Assembly (NCBI RefSeq): GCF_026627255.1
Contig: NZ_JAPNLM010000025.1
Coordinates: forward strand, 1 to 64,000
DNA from: Streptomyces antarcticus
GTDB lineage: Bacteria; Actinomycetota; Actinomycetes; Streptomycetales; Streptomycetaceae
Direction: 5' to 3'
Length of the DNA stretch: 64,000 bases
Below the pieces are notes generated by a model. That model saw only the letters and a list, made by a program, of their open reading frames with translations, was not told the origin of the DNA and did not search any database. Made by a program: the position numbers and the translations under genes. This document shows, piece after piece, positions 44,332-52,119 of this stretch. Each line of letters opens with the position of its first letter. Position 1 is the stretch's first letter.

Positions 44332-46077
44332 TCAGCCCTGGCTCTTCGACGGGTCCTTGAGGCCGACCGCGGCGTAGTCGATGGTGCCGGTCCACACGGG
44401 GTGGCCGAAGGCGCCCGCGATGTTGGAGCCGACGAGCAGCGGCTTGCGCTCCAGGATGAGCGGGACGGACGGGGACTTCTTCATCAGCTCCGCGTCGAGG
44501 TCGATCCAGGCCTGGTTGGCCTGCTTGGCGTCGGCCATGGCATTGATCTCGTCGATCCGCTTCATGGTCGCGTCGTCGCGGAACTGGCTGTAGTTGCCCT
44601 GGTTGCCCTTGTCCTTGATGGTGCGTCCGTCGAAGACGAAGGGGATCCAGGTGGAGCCGGAGGGGTAGTCGGGGCACCAGCCGGCGAGGGTCATGTCGGG
44701 CGTGGTGGAGAGGTCGCCGATGACGTCGTAGTAGGCGCCCGGGTCGACGGTGTCGACGACGACCTCGATGCCGGCGCGGGACAGGCCCTGCTGGAGGGCC
44801 TCCGCCTTGCCCTTGTCGCCGGTGGAGACGGACAGGGAGACCTTCAGCTTCTCCTTTCCGGCGGCCTTGAGGAGTTCCTTCGCCCTGGCCGGGTCACCCG
44901 CCGGGGCGATCTTCAAAGTGTCGGCCTGCCGGCCGCCGGAGAGCGCCGGGGGCAGGTAGGCGGTGGCGACCTCGTTGAGGGCCGGGCCGCCGCCCGCGGT
45001 GACCACGGCCTCCTTGTCCACGGCGTACTGCACGGCCTCGCGGACCTTGGGGTCGTCGAAGGGGGCCCGGGAGTTGTTCAGGTGGAGCAGCTCGGTACAG
45101 CCCTGCGACTCGGCGAGCAGCCGTGCCTTGACGTCCGCCTTGGGGAGGACCTTGGGGGCGCTCTCGGGGCGCATGTCGGCGTACTGGACGGCGGAGGCGT
45201 CGGCGCCCTCGCCGGCGATGACGCGGTCGTCGATCTGGCCGCCCTTGAGGCCCATGACGACCACGAACCGGTCCGGGTAGGCCTTGCGGACGGTGTCGGT
45301 GGCGGCGTCCCAGTGCTCGTTGCGGACCAGGACCAGCTTCTTGTCGCGGTCGTACGACTCGATCTTGTACGGGCCGGAGGAGAACGGGCGGGCGTCGTAC
45401 TGGGTGCCCTTCTCCTGGGACTGGGGGACGGGGGCGAAGGTCGGGAGGGTGGCCGTCGCGGAGAACTCGGCTACGGGACGCTTGAGTTCGAAGATGATCG
45501 TCCGGTCGTCGGGGGTCTTCACGGAGTCCAGGTGCCGGCCCTGGAGAGGACCCTTGTAGCCCTCGGTACCGGCCAGGTACTGGGCGGCGTAGTCGGGGCC
45601 GCCGGTGAGGTCGGGGGCGAAGGAGCGCTCGACGTTGTACTTGACGTCCTGGGCCCTGACCGGCGAGCCGTCCTCGTACTTCACGCCCTCCTTGAGGGTG
45701 AAGGTCCAGGTGCGGCCGCCGTTGGAGGGGGTGCCGAGGTCGGTGGCGAGGTCGGGGACCAGCTCGCTCCCGGCCTTGCCGGGCTCGGCCTTGAAGGTGA
45801 CGAGCGTGCGGTAGAGCAGGCGGGTGCCGAAGTCCATGGTCGGCATGACCCAGTTGCGGGCGGGGTCTAGGTGGGCGAAGTCCTGGTTGGACAGCACGGT
45901 GAGCGTGCCGCCCTTGACCGGGGCGCCGCCGAGCACCTTCCCGTCGTTCGCGGCGGCGGGGTTGGCGGCTCCCGCGCCGGCGGCCCCCTTCTTGGCGGTG
46001 TCGGAGCAGCCCGACGCGCCGAGTGCGAGTGCGGCCACCAGGGCGGTGGCGAGGGCGGGTTGGGTGCGCTTGGTCAT
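44332..46077 (-). CDS. Peptide-binding lipoprotein (SBP_bac_5)
   Basis: A 581-residue substrate-binding protein of the Dpp/Opp type. The signal peptide ends in a lipobox (LGASGC, Cys24). The mature protein shows LTVLSNQDFAHLDPARNW and TFTLKEGVKYEDGSPVRAQD, landmarks of family 5 binding proteins. It is first in the transporter operon (binding protein, two permeases, two ATPases). The promoter at 46119-46149 is a 31-bp sequence identical to that before the collagenase gene and contains the shared operator. Import of collagen-derived peptides is inferred from this shared control. Confidence 0.92.
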   Translation of the reverse strand: MTKRTQPALATALVAALALGASGCSDTAKKGAAGAGAANPAAANDGKVLGGAPVKGGTLTVLSNQDFAHLDPARNWVMPTMDFGTRLLYRTLVTFKAEPGKAGSELVPDLATDLGTPSNGGRTWTFTLKEGVKYEDGSPVRAQDVKYNVERSFAPDLTGGPDYAAQYLAGTEGYKGPLQGRHLDSVKTPDDRTIIFELKRPVAEFSATATLPTFAPVPQSQEKGTQYDARPFSSGPYKIESYDRDKKLVLVRNEHWDAATDTVRKAYPDRFVVVMGLKGGQIDDRVIAGEGADASAVQYADMRPESAPKVLPKADVKARLLAESQGCTELLHLNNSRAPFDDPKVREAVQYAVDKEAVVTAGGGPALNEVATAYLPPALSGGRQADTLKIAPAGDPARAKELLKAAGKEKLKVSLSVSTGDKGKAEALQQGLSRAGIEVVVDTVDPGAYYDVIGDLSTTPDMTLAGWCPDYPSGSTWIPFVFDGRTIKDKGNQGNYSQFRDDATMKRIDEINAMADAKQANQAWIDLDAELMKKSPSVPLILERKPLLVGSNIAGAFGHPVWTGTIDYAAVGLKDPSKSQG

Positions 46078-46118
46078 GGGTCACTCCAGTGAAGGGCCGC
46101 GCTCTACGATGTGACCGG

Positions 46119-46149
46119 TAACATAGTAATGTGAAATTGCACTGACAAG
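46119..46149 (-). promoter_or_regulatory. Promoter/operator, copy B (peptide transporter)
   Basis: Read on the minus strand there is a -35 TTGTCA (46148-46143), a 17-bp spacer and a -10 TATGTT (46125-46120). The operator motif AGTGCAATTTCACA (46143-46130) overlaps the last -35 base and most of the spacer, so a bound repressor would block RNA polymerase. All 31 bp are identical to 57889-57919. Confidence 0.75.
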
Positions 46150-46385
46150 GGGTGGGAGCCGACGTTATCCAGCCGTGTCCGAGCGCGGACTGACGGAGCG
46201 TCGGGCCCGGCGTTGGGGCCCCGCCGTCGGGCCCCAGGGGCCGGAGGCGGATCCGGGGCAGCGGCGAGCGCCGTTCAGGGGCATCCGTGCGCGCGGCGCG
46301 CGGTGGCGCGGCCGCCGGGGAGGGCCCGTCCCGCACCCTGTATCCCGCACCGGCCCCCGACCGCCGCCTCCCCAGGAGTTCCCCG

Positions 46386-47309
46386 ATGCCGAAGGCCATC
46401 CGTTTCAGCGAGTACGGCGACGCCGACGTCCTGCGCCTGGAGGAGGTGCCGCTGCCCGAGCCCGGGGAGGGACAGGTCCGCGTCAAGGTGACGGCCGCCG
46501 GGGTCAACGGCCTCGACTGGAAGGTCCGCCGTGGCTGCCTCAGCGGGGGCGAGCCCCCGGCCGCGCCGATGGGCACCGGCCTGGAGCTGTCCGGCGTCGT
46601 CGACGCGGTGGGTCCCGGCGTGCACCAGTGGCGCCCCGGCCAGGCGGTCTTCGGCGGCTCGGCCGACCGCGCCGCCGCCGCGGAGTACGACCTCGCCGCC
46701 GCCGGAGACCTCGTCGCCAAGCCCGACTGGCTCGGTTTCGAGGAGGCCGCGGCCCTGCCCGTGGCGACCGAGACGGCCTACCGCACCCTGCGCCTGCTCG
46801 ACGTCCGCGAGGGCCAGACCCTGCTGATCCACGCCGCGGCGGGCGGTGTCGGCCTGCTCGCCGGGCAGATCGCCCGGGCCCGGGGCGCCGCCGTGATCGG
46901 CACGGCGGCCACCCGGAACCACGCCTTCCTCCGCGAGGTCGGCATCAGCCCGGTCCTGTACGGCGACGGCCTCTTCGACCGGGTGCGCGCCATGGCCCCG
47001 CAGGGCGTCGACGCCGTCCTGGACTGCTCGGGCCGCGGCGAACTGGCCGGTTCGGTCGCGCTGACCGGCGGCCCGGACCGGGTCGTCACCATCGCCGACC
47101 CCGTCGGCGCGGCCGAGCACGGGGTCCGCTTCACCGGCGAGGCCGGCTCGCTCGCGGAGGCGGTCACCGAGGTGCTGCCGCTGGTCGAGGCGGGCCGGGT
47201 CCGCATCCCCATCGACTCGGTCTTCCCCCTGGAGGGGGCGGCCGACGCGCAGCGCCACAGCGAGAACGGCCATCTCCAGGGCAAGGTACTGATCAGGCCC
47301 GGCGCCTGA
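46386..47309 (+). CDS. NADP-dependent quinone oxidoreductase-like MDR
   Basis: A 307-residue zinc-free medium-chain reductase of the quinone-oxidoreductase group. The N-terminal GroES-like domain (AGVNGLDWKVRRG, GLELSGVVDAVG) is followed by a Rossmann domain with HAAAGGVGLLAGQIARARGA as the nucleotide loop. The ATG at 46386 has AGGAG 6 bp upstream. It is divergent from the peptide transporter operon and converges on gntR. Operator copy B lies in its upstream region but points the other way. Its role in the island, if any, is unclear. Confidence 0.85.
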   Translation: MPKAIRFSEYGDADVLRLEEVPLPEPGEGQVRVKVTAAGVNGLDWKVRRGCLSGGEPPAAPMGTGLELSGVVDAVGPGVHQWRPGQAVFGGSADRAAAAEYDLAAAGDLVAKPDWLGFEEAAALPVATETAYRTLRLLDVREGQTLLIHAAAGGVGLLAGQIARARGAAVIGTAATRNHAFLREVGISPVLYGDGLFDRVRAMAPQGVDAVLDCSGRGELAGSVALTGGPDRVVTIADPVGAAEHGVRFTGEAGSLAEAVTEVLPLVEAGRVRIPIDSVFPLEGAADAQRHSENGHLQGKVLIRPGA

Positions 47310-47329
47310 CGGCCCCTCCGGGAGACGGT

Positions 47330-48040
47330 CTAGAGGCCGGAGCCGAGGCGGCCCGGAAGGCGGCCGACCGGTTCGTCGCGGCCCTGGGCCCAGAGCGAGC
47401 GGACGTGGCCGAGGTGGCGGACCATGCAGGCCTCGGCCGCTTCCGCGTCGCCGGTGAGCATCAGGTCGAGCAGCTCGATGTGCTCCTCCGCCGAGGACAC
47501 CAGCTTGCCGGCCTCGTCGAGGCCCGTGAGCCCGTACAGGCGGGAGCGCTTGCGCAGGTCGCCCACGGTCTCGACCAGCCGGTCGTTGCCCGCGAGGCCG
47601 AGCAGGGTGAGGTGGAAGCGGCGGTCCGCCTCCAGGTAGCCGATGAGGTTGTGCTCGCGCGCGCTGGTGACGATCTCCTCGGCGATGGGCCGCAGCGCCT
47701 CCAGCTGCTCGGCGGTGGCGATCTTCGTGATCCGGCCGATGGTCGGCACCTCGATCATCGTGCGCAGTTCGGTGTACTGGTCGAGGTCGCGCTCGCTGAC
47801 CTCGGTGATGCGGAAGCCCTTGTTGCGGACCGGCTCGACCAGGCCCTCGCGGGCCAGGTCGAGCATGGCCTCGCGCACCGGGGTGGCCGAGACGCCGAGT
47901 TCGGCTGCGAGTCCGGGGGCGGAGTAGACGCTCCCGGGGCGCAGTTCGCCCGCTATCAGGGCTGCTCGGAGGGCGTGGCCGACCTGGTCGCGGAGCCGTT
48001 CCTGGGCCTTGATGAGACTGTGCTGCTTCAGGTCACCCAT
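47330..48040 (-). CDS. GntR/FCD-family regulator
   Basis: A 236-residue FadR-subfamily regulator: winged helix at about residues 10-75 (SVYSAPGLAAELGVSATPVREAMLDLAREGLVE), then an FCD ligand domain with metal-binding-type histidines (FHLTLLGLAGNDRL, HIELLDLM, VRHLGHVRSL). ATG 48040 has GGAGG 7 bp upstream; an in-frame ATG at 48058 would lie before it. It is encoded between the transporter and the imino-acid genes and has an operator copy 32 bp upstream, suggesting autoregulation. It is the obvious candidate for binding all six copies of the motif, with hydroxyproline or a breakdown product as inducer (inference). Confidence 0.88.
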   Translation of the reverse strand: MGDLKQHSLIKAQERLRDQVGHALRAALIAGELRPGSVYSAPGLAAELGVSATPVREAMLDLAREGLVEPVRNKGFRITEVSERDLDQYTELRTMIEVPTIGRITKIATAEQLEALRPIAEEIVTSAREHNLIGYLEADRRFHLTLLGLAGNDRLVETVGDLRKRSRLYGLTGLDEAGKLVSSAEEHIELLDLMLTGDAEAAEACMVRHLGHVRSLWAQGRDEPVGRLPGRLGSGL

Positions 48041-48071
48041 TGCATTTCCTCCGGACATCGCAGAGGAACAG

Positions 48072-48085
48072 CGTACAATGTCACG
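48072..48085. promoter_or_regulatory. Shared operator, copy C (gntR)
   Basis: CGTACAATGTCACG keeps the invariant GTRNNATKTCAC core of the island motif. It lies 32 bp upstream of the gntR start and overlaps the stop codon of the preceding gene, consistent with autoregulation inside the gene cluster. Confidence 0.6.
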
Positions 48086-49076
48086 TTGCGCTGTTCGCCC
48101 CGGCCGCCTGGAACAAGGCGACCGCCACGGCAAGATCCTCCCAGGCCATGCCGACACTCTTGAAGAGCTGTGGACAACCCGGCGCCCGCCCTCCCGGTGC
48201 CTGCCCACCCGGTGCCCGCCCGCCCGGCAGCCGCCCGGCGACCAGGTCGGCGAGGGTGCCGGTGATGTGGCCGGGCCCGATGGCGCCCTCCGCCTCCGGG
48301 ATCAGCAGGTCCCCCGCCTCCCGCAGGGCCGCCGCCCGCGATTCCACGTACACGGCCGACCTCCGCACGAGGGCCGTGTCCGTCTCCCGGGCCGTCGGCT
48401 CGTGCGAGCCGACGGCGACGACGGTGGCGCCCGGACTCACCAGGGTTCCGTCGAAGAGGGGTGCGCGGGACGAGGTGCAGCACACGACCAGATCGGCGCC
48501 GGCCACGTCACCGGGCCCGCCCGCGCGGGCGGGTGTGCCGAGGGACCGGGCGTACGCCGCGAGCTTGCGCGCGCCCGCCGGATCGCGGGCCACGACCACC
48601 GCCCCGGCCAGCTCCCGTACGGCGAGCAGCGCATCCAGGTGCCCGAACGCCTGCGGCCCCGAGCCGAAGAGCACCAGCCGCAGCGGACGCCCGGCCGGCG
48701 CGAGGTGGCGTACGGCGAGGGCCGAGACCGCCGGGGTGCGCAGCGCGGTGAGGGCCGCGCCGTCGAACAGGGCCAGCGGCCGCAGGGTGGGGCCGTCCAG
48801 CAGCAGGTAGGAGCCGGTGATCCGGGGCAGCCCGCGGGCCGCGTTCCCTGGCGCGACCCCGGCGATCTTCACCCCGGCGTACGCCGCGGACGCGGCGGGC
48901 ATCAGCAGCAGTTCCCCGCCGGGCACGGCCACCGAGGTGCGCTGCGGGCAGCCCTCCGGGTCGGGCCCCTCCTGGAGGGCTGCAGCCAGGGCGTCGACCG
49001 CCGCGGCCGGGGTGATCAGCCGGGCCGTCTCCTCCGCGCCGAACTGCGGGAGGCCCGCCCCGCCGGGCCCGTTCAC
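48081..49076 (-). CDS. Ornithine cyclodeaminase/mu-crystallin family enzyme
   Basis: A 331-residue NAD(P)-dependent enzyme: LRLVLFGSGPQAFGHLDALL is the dinucleotide-binding loop and PGATVVAVGSHEPTARETD the family's conserved C-terminal motif. GTG 49076 overlaps the preceding stop. Besides ornithine cyclodeaminase, this family includes 1-pyrroline-2-carboxylate reductases of hydroxyproline and D-proline breakdown, which fits the neighbours better. A repetitive insert (GGRAPGGQAPGGRAPG) sits near the C-terminus. It is the last gene of the four-gene operon that starts with the DapA-family gene. Confidence 0.82.
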   Translation of the reverse strand: MNGPGGAGLPQFGAEETARLITPAAAVDALAAALQEGPDPEGCPQRTSVAVPGGELLLMPAASAAYAGVKIAGVAPGNAARGLPRITGSYLLLDGPTLRPLALFDGAALTALRTPAVSALAVRHLAPAGRPLRLVLFGSGPQAFGHLDALLAVRELAGAVVVARDPAGARKLAAYARSLGTPARAGGPGDVAGADLVVCCTSSRAPLFDGTLVSPGATVVAVGSHEPTARETDTALVRRSAVYVESRAAALREAGDLLIPEAEGAIGPGHITGTLADLVAGRLPGGRAPGGQAPGGRAPGCPQLFKSVGMAWEDLAVAVALFQAAGANSAT

Positions 49077-50098
49077 AGCGCGAAGCCGGTGCCGAGGGGG
49101 TCGTACGGGTCCACCAGGAAGGTGTGCTCCCCGGTCCGGTAGGCGGTCCCGGTGACCTCGGTGACCGCGCCCGGCAGCATCCGGCCGGTGAACACGGTGC
49201 CGGTGACGGACTCGTGGAGCAGGTCCTCCCCCGGGCCGAGCCGCCCGTCCTGCGCGAGCAGCGCGAGCCGCGCCGAGGTGCCGGAGCCGCAGGGCGAGCG
49301 GTCGACCTGGCCGTCGGCGAAGACGGTGGCGTTGCGCTGGTGCGGCCCGAAGGGGGTGTCGGGCAGCTCCTCGTGGAGGATCACCCCGTACACGCCGGAG
49401 AGCAGTGCTCCGCCCGGGTGCCATGTGGCGGGGTGGCCGGCCAGCGCGGCCCGGATCTCCCGGCCGGCGCGGACCAGGGCGGGCAGTGCCTCGCGCGAGA
49501 CGTCCAGGCCGAGGTCCCGGGCGGCGACGGAGGCGTAACAGGCTCCCGCGTACGCGATGTCCACCTCGGCGACGCCGGCCGAGGTGGCGACGGGGACCTT
49601 GCGGGCGCCGACCCGCGCCGGGACGTTGCGGAAGGTGACCCCGGTGGTGCGGCCGCCGCCCCGGTGCACGACGGCGGTGACCCGGCCGGACGGCACGTCG
49701 ATGCGCACCTGGGCGTCGCCGTCGTCGGGGGCGGCGACCCGGCCGGTGTCCACGGCCCAGGCGCCGAGCGCCATGGCGCCGTGGCCGCAGGCGGTGGAGT
49801 AGCCGTCCTTGTGCCAGAACAGGACGCCGAAGTGGGCGCCGTCGTCGTCGGGCGGCACGACGAACCCGCCGTACATCCCGGCGTGCCCGCGCGGTTCCCG
49901 TACGAGCAGGCGCCGTACGTCGTCCAGCGGACCCCGGCGCGGAGCGGTTCCGGATCCCCCCGGGCCGATGGCGGTGGCGCAGCGCTCGGCGACGGTGTCG
50001 CCGGGTACGGCCGCGACCGGGTCACGGGTGAGGTCGACGATCCGGAAGGGCTCGCCGGCGGCGTGGTAGTCGGTGGTCCGCACCGGGGGGACGGTCAC
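49073..50098 (-). CDS. Proline racemase family, paralogue 1
   Basis: A 341-residue member of the proline racemase/hydroxyproline epimerase family. The acid-base cysteines are present as Cys104 (TACGHGAM) and Cys270 (DRSPCGSGTSAR). A cysteine at the second site argues against trans-3-hydroxyproline dehydratase, which has threonine there (family knowledge), and for an epimerase. GTG 50098 overlaps the stop of paralogue 2. The longer open frame to 50830 is out-of-frame shadow. Whether it uses 4-hydroxyproline, 3-hydroxyproline or proline cannot be read from sequence. Confidence 0.85.
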   Translation of the reverse strand: MTVPPVRTTDYHAAGEPFRIVDLTRDPVAAVPGDTVAERCATAIGPGGSGTAPRRGPLDDVRRLLVREPRGHAGMYGGFVVPPDDDGAHFGVLFWHKDGYSTACGHGAMALGAWAVDTGRVAAPDDGDAQVRIDVPSGRVTAVVHRGGGRTTGVTFRNVPARVGARKVPVATSAGVAEVDIAYAGACYASVAARDLGLDVSREALPALVRAGREIRAALAGHPATWHPGGALLSGVYGVILHEELPDTPFGPHQRNATVFADGQVDRSPCGSGTSARLALLAQDGRLGPGEDLLHESVTGTVFTGRMLPGAVTEVTGTAYRTGEHTFLVDPYDPLGTGFAL

Positions 50099-51099
50099 AG
50101 GAGGAATCCTCCGGGGAAGGGGTCGGCCGGGTCGAGGAAGTACTGCGCGGTGCCGGTGATCCAGGCGCGCCCGGTGACGGTGGGGACGACGGCCGGCAGT
50201 CCGCCGACGGTGGTCTCCCCGATCAGCCGGCCGGTGAACTCGGTTCCGATGAACGACTCGTTGGCGAAGTCGGTGTCCAGCGGCAGGAGTCCACGGGCGT
50301 GCAGCTGCGCCATGCGGGCGCTGGTCCCCGTACCGCAGGGAGAGCGGTCGAACCAGCCGGGGTGGATGGCCATGGCGTGGCGGGAGCGGCGGGCGTCGGA
50401 TCCGGGGGCGGCGAGGTAGACGTGCTTGAGGCCGGCGATGGCGGGGTCCTCGGGGTGGACGGGCCGGTCGTCGCAGGCGTTGACCGCGTCCATGACGGCG
50501 AGTCCGGCGGCGAGGAGGTCGTCCTTGCGGGCGCGGTCGAACGGCAGGCCCAGGTCGTCCAGTTCGACGAAGGCGTAGAAGTTGCCGCCGTAGGCGAGGT
50601 CGTAGGTGACGGTGCCGTACCCGGGGACGTCGGCCTTCAGGCCAAGGCCGACGCTGAAGGAGGGGACGTTGGTGAGGGTGACGGCGGTCGCCGCCCCGTC
50701 CTCGACGCGGACGTCGACGCTGACCAGCCCGGCCGGGGTGTCGAGCCGTACGGTGGTGACCGGCTCGACGACGGGCACCATGCCGGTCTCGACGAGGACG
50801 GTGGCGACCCCGATGGTGCCGTGCCCGCACATGGGGAGCAGGCCCGACACCTCGATGTAGAGGACGCCGAAGTCGGCGTCCGGCCGGGTGGGGGGCTGCA
50901 GGACGGCGCCGCTCATCGCGGAGTGGCCGCGCGGCTCGTACATCAGCAGGGTGCGGATGCGGTCCGAGTGCTCGATGAAGTGGAGCCGCTTCTCGGCCAT
51001 GGTGGCGCCGGGGATCACCCCGACTCCCCCGGTGATCACCCGGGTCGGCATGCCCTCGGTGTGCGAGTCAACCGCGTGGTAGATGTGGCGCGTGCGCAT
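50095..51099 (-). CDS. 4-hydroxyproline epimerase-like (proline racemase family)
   Basis: A 334-residue enzyme with the canonical start HAVDSHTEGMPTRVITGG and both catalytic cysteines, Cys91 (PMCGHGTIG) and Cys255 (DRSPCGTGTSAR). It should invert the alpha-carbon of trans-4-hydroxy-L-proline to give cis-4-hydroxy-D-proline, the first step of the bacterial pathway, supplying the D-hydroxyproline dehydrogenase encoded upstream. It lies 17 bp after the DapA-family gene and overlaps paralogue 1. Genuine proline racemase activity is the alternative. Confidence 0.87.
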   Translation of the reverse strand: MRTRHIYHAVDSHTEGMPTRVITGGVGVIPGATMAEKRLHFIEHSDRIRTLLMYEPRGHSAMSGAVLQPPTRPDADFGVLYIEVSGLLPMCGHGTIGVATVLVETGMVPVVEPVTTVRLDTPAGLVSVDVRVEDGAATAVTLTNVPSFSVGLGLKADVPGYGTVTYDLAYGGNFYAFVELDDLGLPFDRARKDDLLAAGLAVMDAVNACDDRPVHPEDPAIAGLKHVYLAAPGSDARRSRHAMAIHPGWFDRSPCGTGTSARMAQLHARGLLPLDTDFANESFIGTEFTGRLIGETTVGGLPAVVPTVTGRAWITGTAQYFLDPADPFPGGFLL

Positions 51100-51116
51100 G
51101 GGATCCCCCCGGACGG

Positions 51117-52043
51117 CTAGTTGAGACCCTCGGCGAGGGCCTTCTCGGTGGCGGCGCGGACGGCGGCCTCGGTCTCGCCCGTGAGCGGGAAGCGGGGCGG
51201 GCGGGTGGCGCCGCCGGGGCGGCCGGCCAGGTCCATGGAGAGCTTGATGGCCTGGACGAACTCGGTCTTGGAGTCCCAGCGAAGCAGGGAGTGCAGGGAC
51301 TTGTAGAGCGGCAGGGCGGTGTCGAGGTCGCCGGCGACGGCGGCCCGGTAGAGGGTGGCGCAGGACTGCGGCAGGGCGTTGGGGTAGCCGGCGATCCAGC
51401 CGACCGCGCCGGCGAGGGCGAGTTCGAGGAGAACGTCGTCGGCGCCGATCAGCAGGTCCAGGCCGGGGGCGAGCTCGGCGATCTCGTAGGCGCGGCGCAC
51501 GTCCCCGCTGAACTCCTTGACGGCGACGATCGATCCGTCGGCGTGGAGGCGGGCGAGGAGCGCCGGGGTCAGGTCCACCTTGGTGTCGATGGGGTTGTTG
51601 TACGCGACGACGGGCAGTCCGGCCGCGGCCACGTCGGCGTAGTGGGCGCGGACGGCGTCCTCGTCGGCCCGGAAGGCGTTCGGGGGCAGCAGGAGGACGG
51701 ATCCGGCGCCGGCCTCGGCGGCCTGGTCCGCCCAGCGGCGGGCTTCGGCGCTGCCGTAGGCGGCGACGCCGGGCATGACCCGGCGTCCGTCGCCGGCGGC
51801 CTCGACGGCGGTGCGGACGACGCGGGCCCGCTCCTCGTCGGTCAGGGTCTGGTACTCGCCGAGGGAGCCGTTGGGGACCACGCCGTCGCAGCCGTTGGCG
51901 ATGAGCCAGGCGACGTGTTCGGCGTACGCGTCGTGGTCGACGCTGAGGTCCTCGCGCAGGGGCAGGGCGGTGGCGACCATGATTCCGTGCCAGGGCCGGG
52001 TACGGGCGTCGCTGCGGGGCGCGGGGGTGGGCGCGTGGTTCAT
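51117..52043 (-). CDS. DapA-family lyase/deaminase
   Basis: A 308-residue (beta/alpha)8 class I aldolase of the dihydrodipicolinate synthase family. The Schiff-base lysine is in IVAVKEFSGD, the substrate motif GSLGEY replaces the GTTGE of DapA, and VVAYNNP supplies the relay tyrosine. In this gene neighbourhood the best match is the 1-pyrroline-4-hydroxy-2-carboxylate deaminase of the hydroxyproline pathway, giving 2-oxoglutarate semialdehyde. ATG 52043 was chosen; an operator copy lies 23 bp upstream, making this the first gene of a dapA-epimerase-epimerase-OCD operon. Confidence 0.85.
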   Translation of the reverse strand: MNHAPTPAPRSDARTRPWHGIMVATALPLREDLSVDHDAYAEHVAWLIANGCDGVVPNGSLGEYQTLTDEERARVVRTAVEAAGDGRRVMPGVAAYGSAEARRWADQAAEAGAGSVLLLPPNAFRADEDAVRAHYADVAAAGLPVVAYNNPIDTKVDLTPALLARLHADGSIVAVKEFSGDVRRAYEIAELAPGLDLLIGADDVLLELALAGAVGWIAGYPNALPQSCATLYRAAVAGDLDTALPLYKSLHSLLRWDSKTEFVQAIKLSMDLAGRPGGATRPPRFPLTGETEAAVRAATEKALAEGLN

Positions 52044-52065
52044 GTGGTGACTCCCTAGTGTGGTG

Positions 52066-52079
52066 TGTGACATTTTACT
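52066..52079 (-). promoter_or_regulatory. Shared operator, copy D (DapA-type operon)
   Basis: On the minus strand AGTAAAATGTCACA, matching the island motif. It lies 22 bp before the ATG at 52043, so binding would overlap the expected initiation region. Confidence 0.65.
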
Positions 52080-52119
52080 AGCGCGTACGAGGCGGCCACA
52101 AGGGCCCGGACGGTGCGGA

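Noticed and set aside
48009..49142. 377-codon plus-strand frame over the OCD-type gene
   Set aside because: Antisense shadow; the minus strand carries the recognisable dinucleotide-binding motif and family C-terminal motif.
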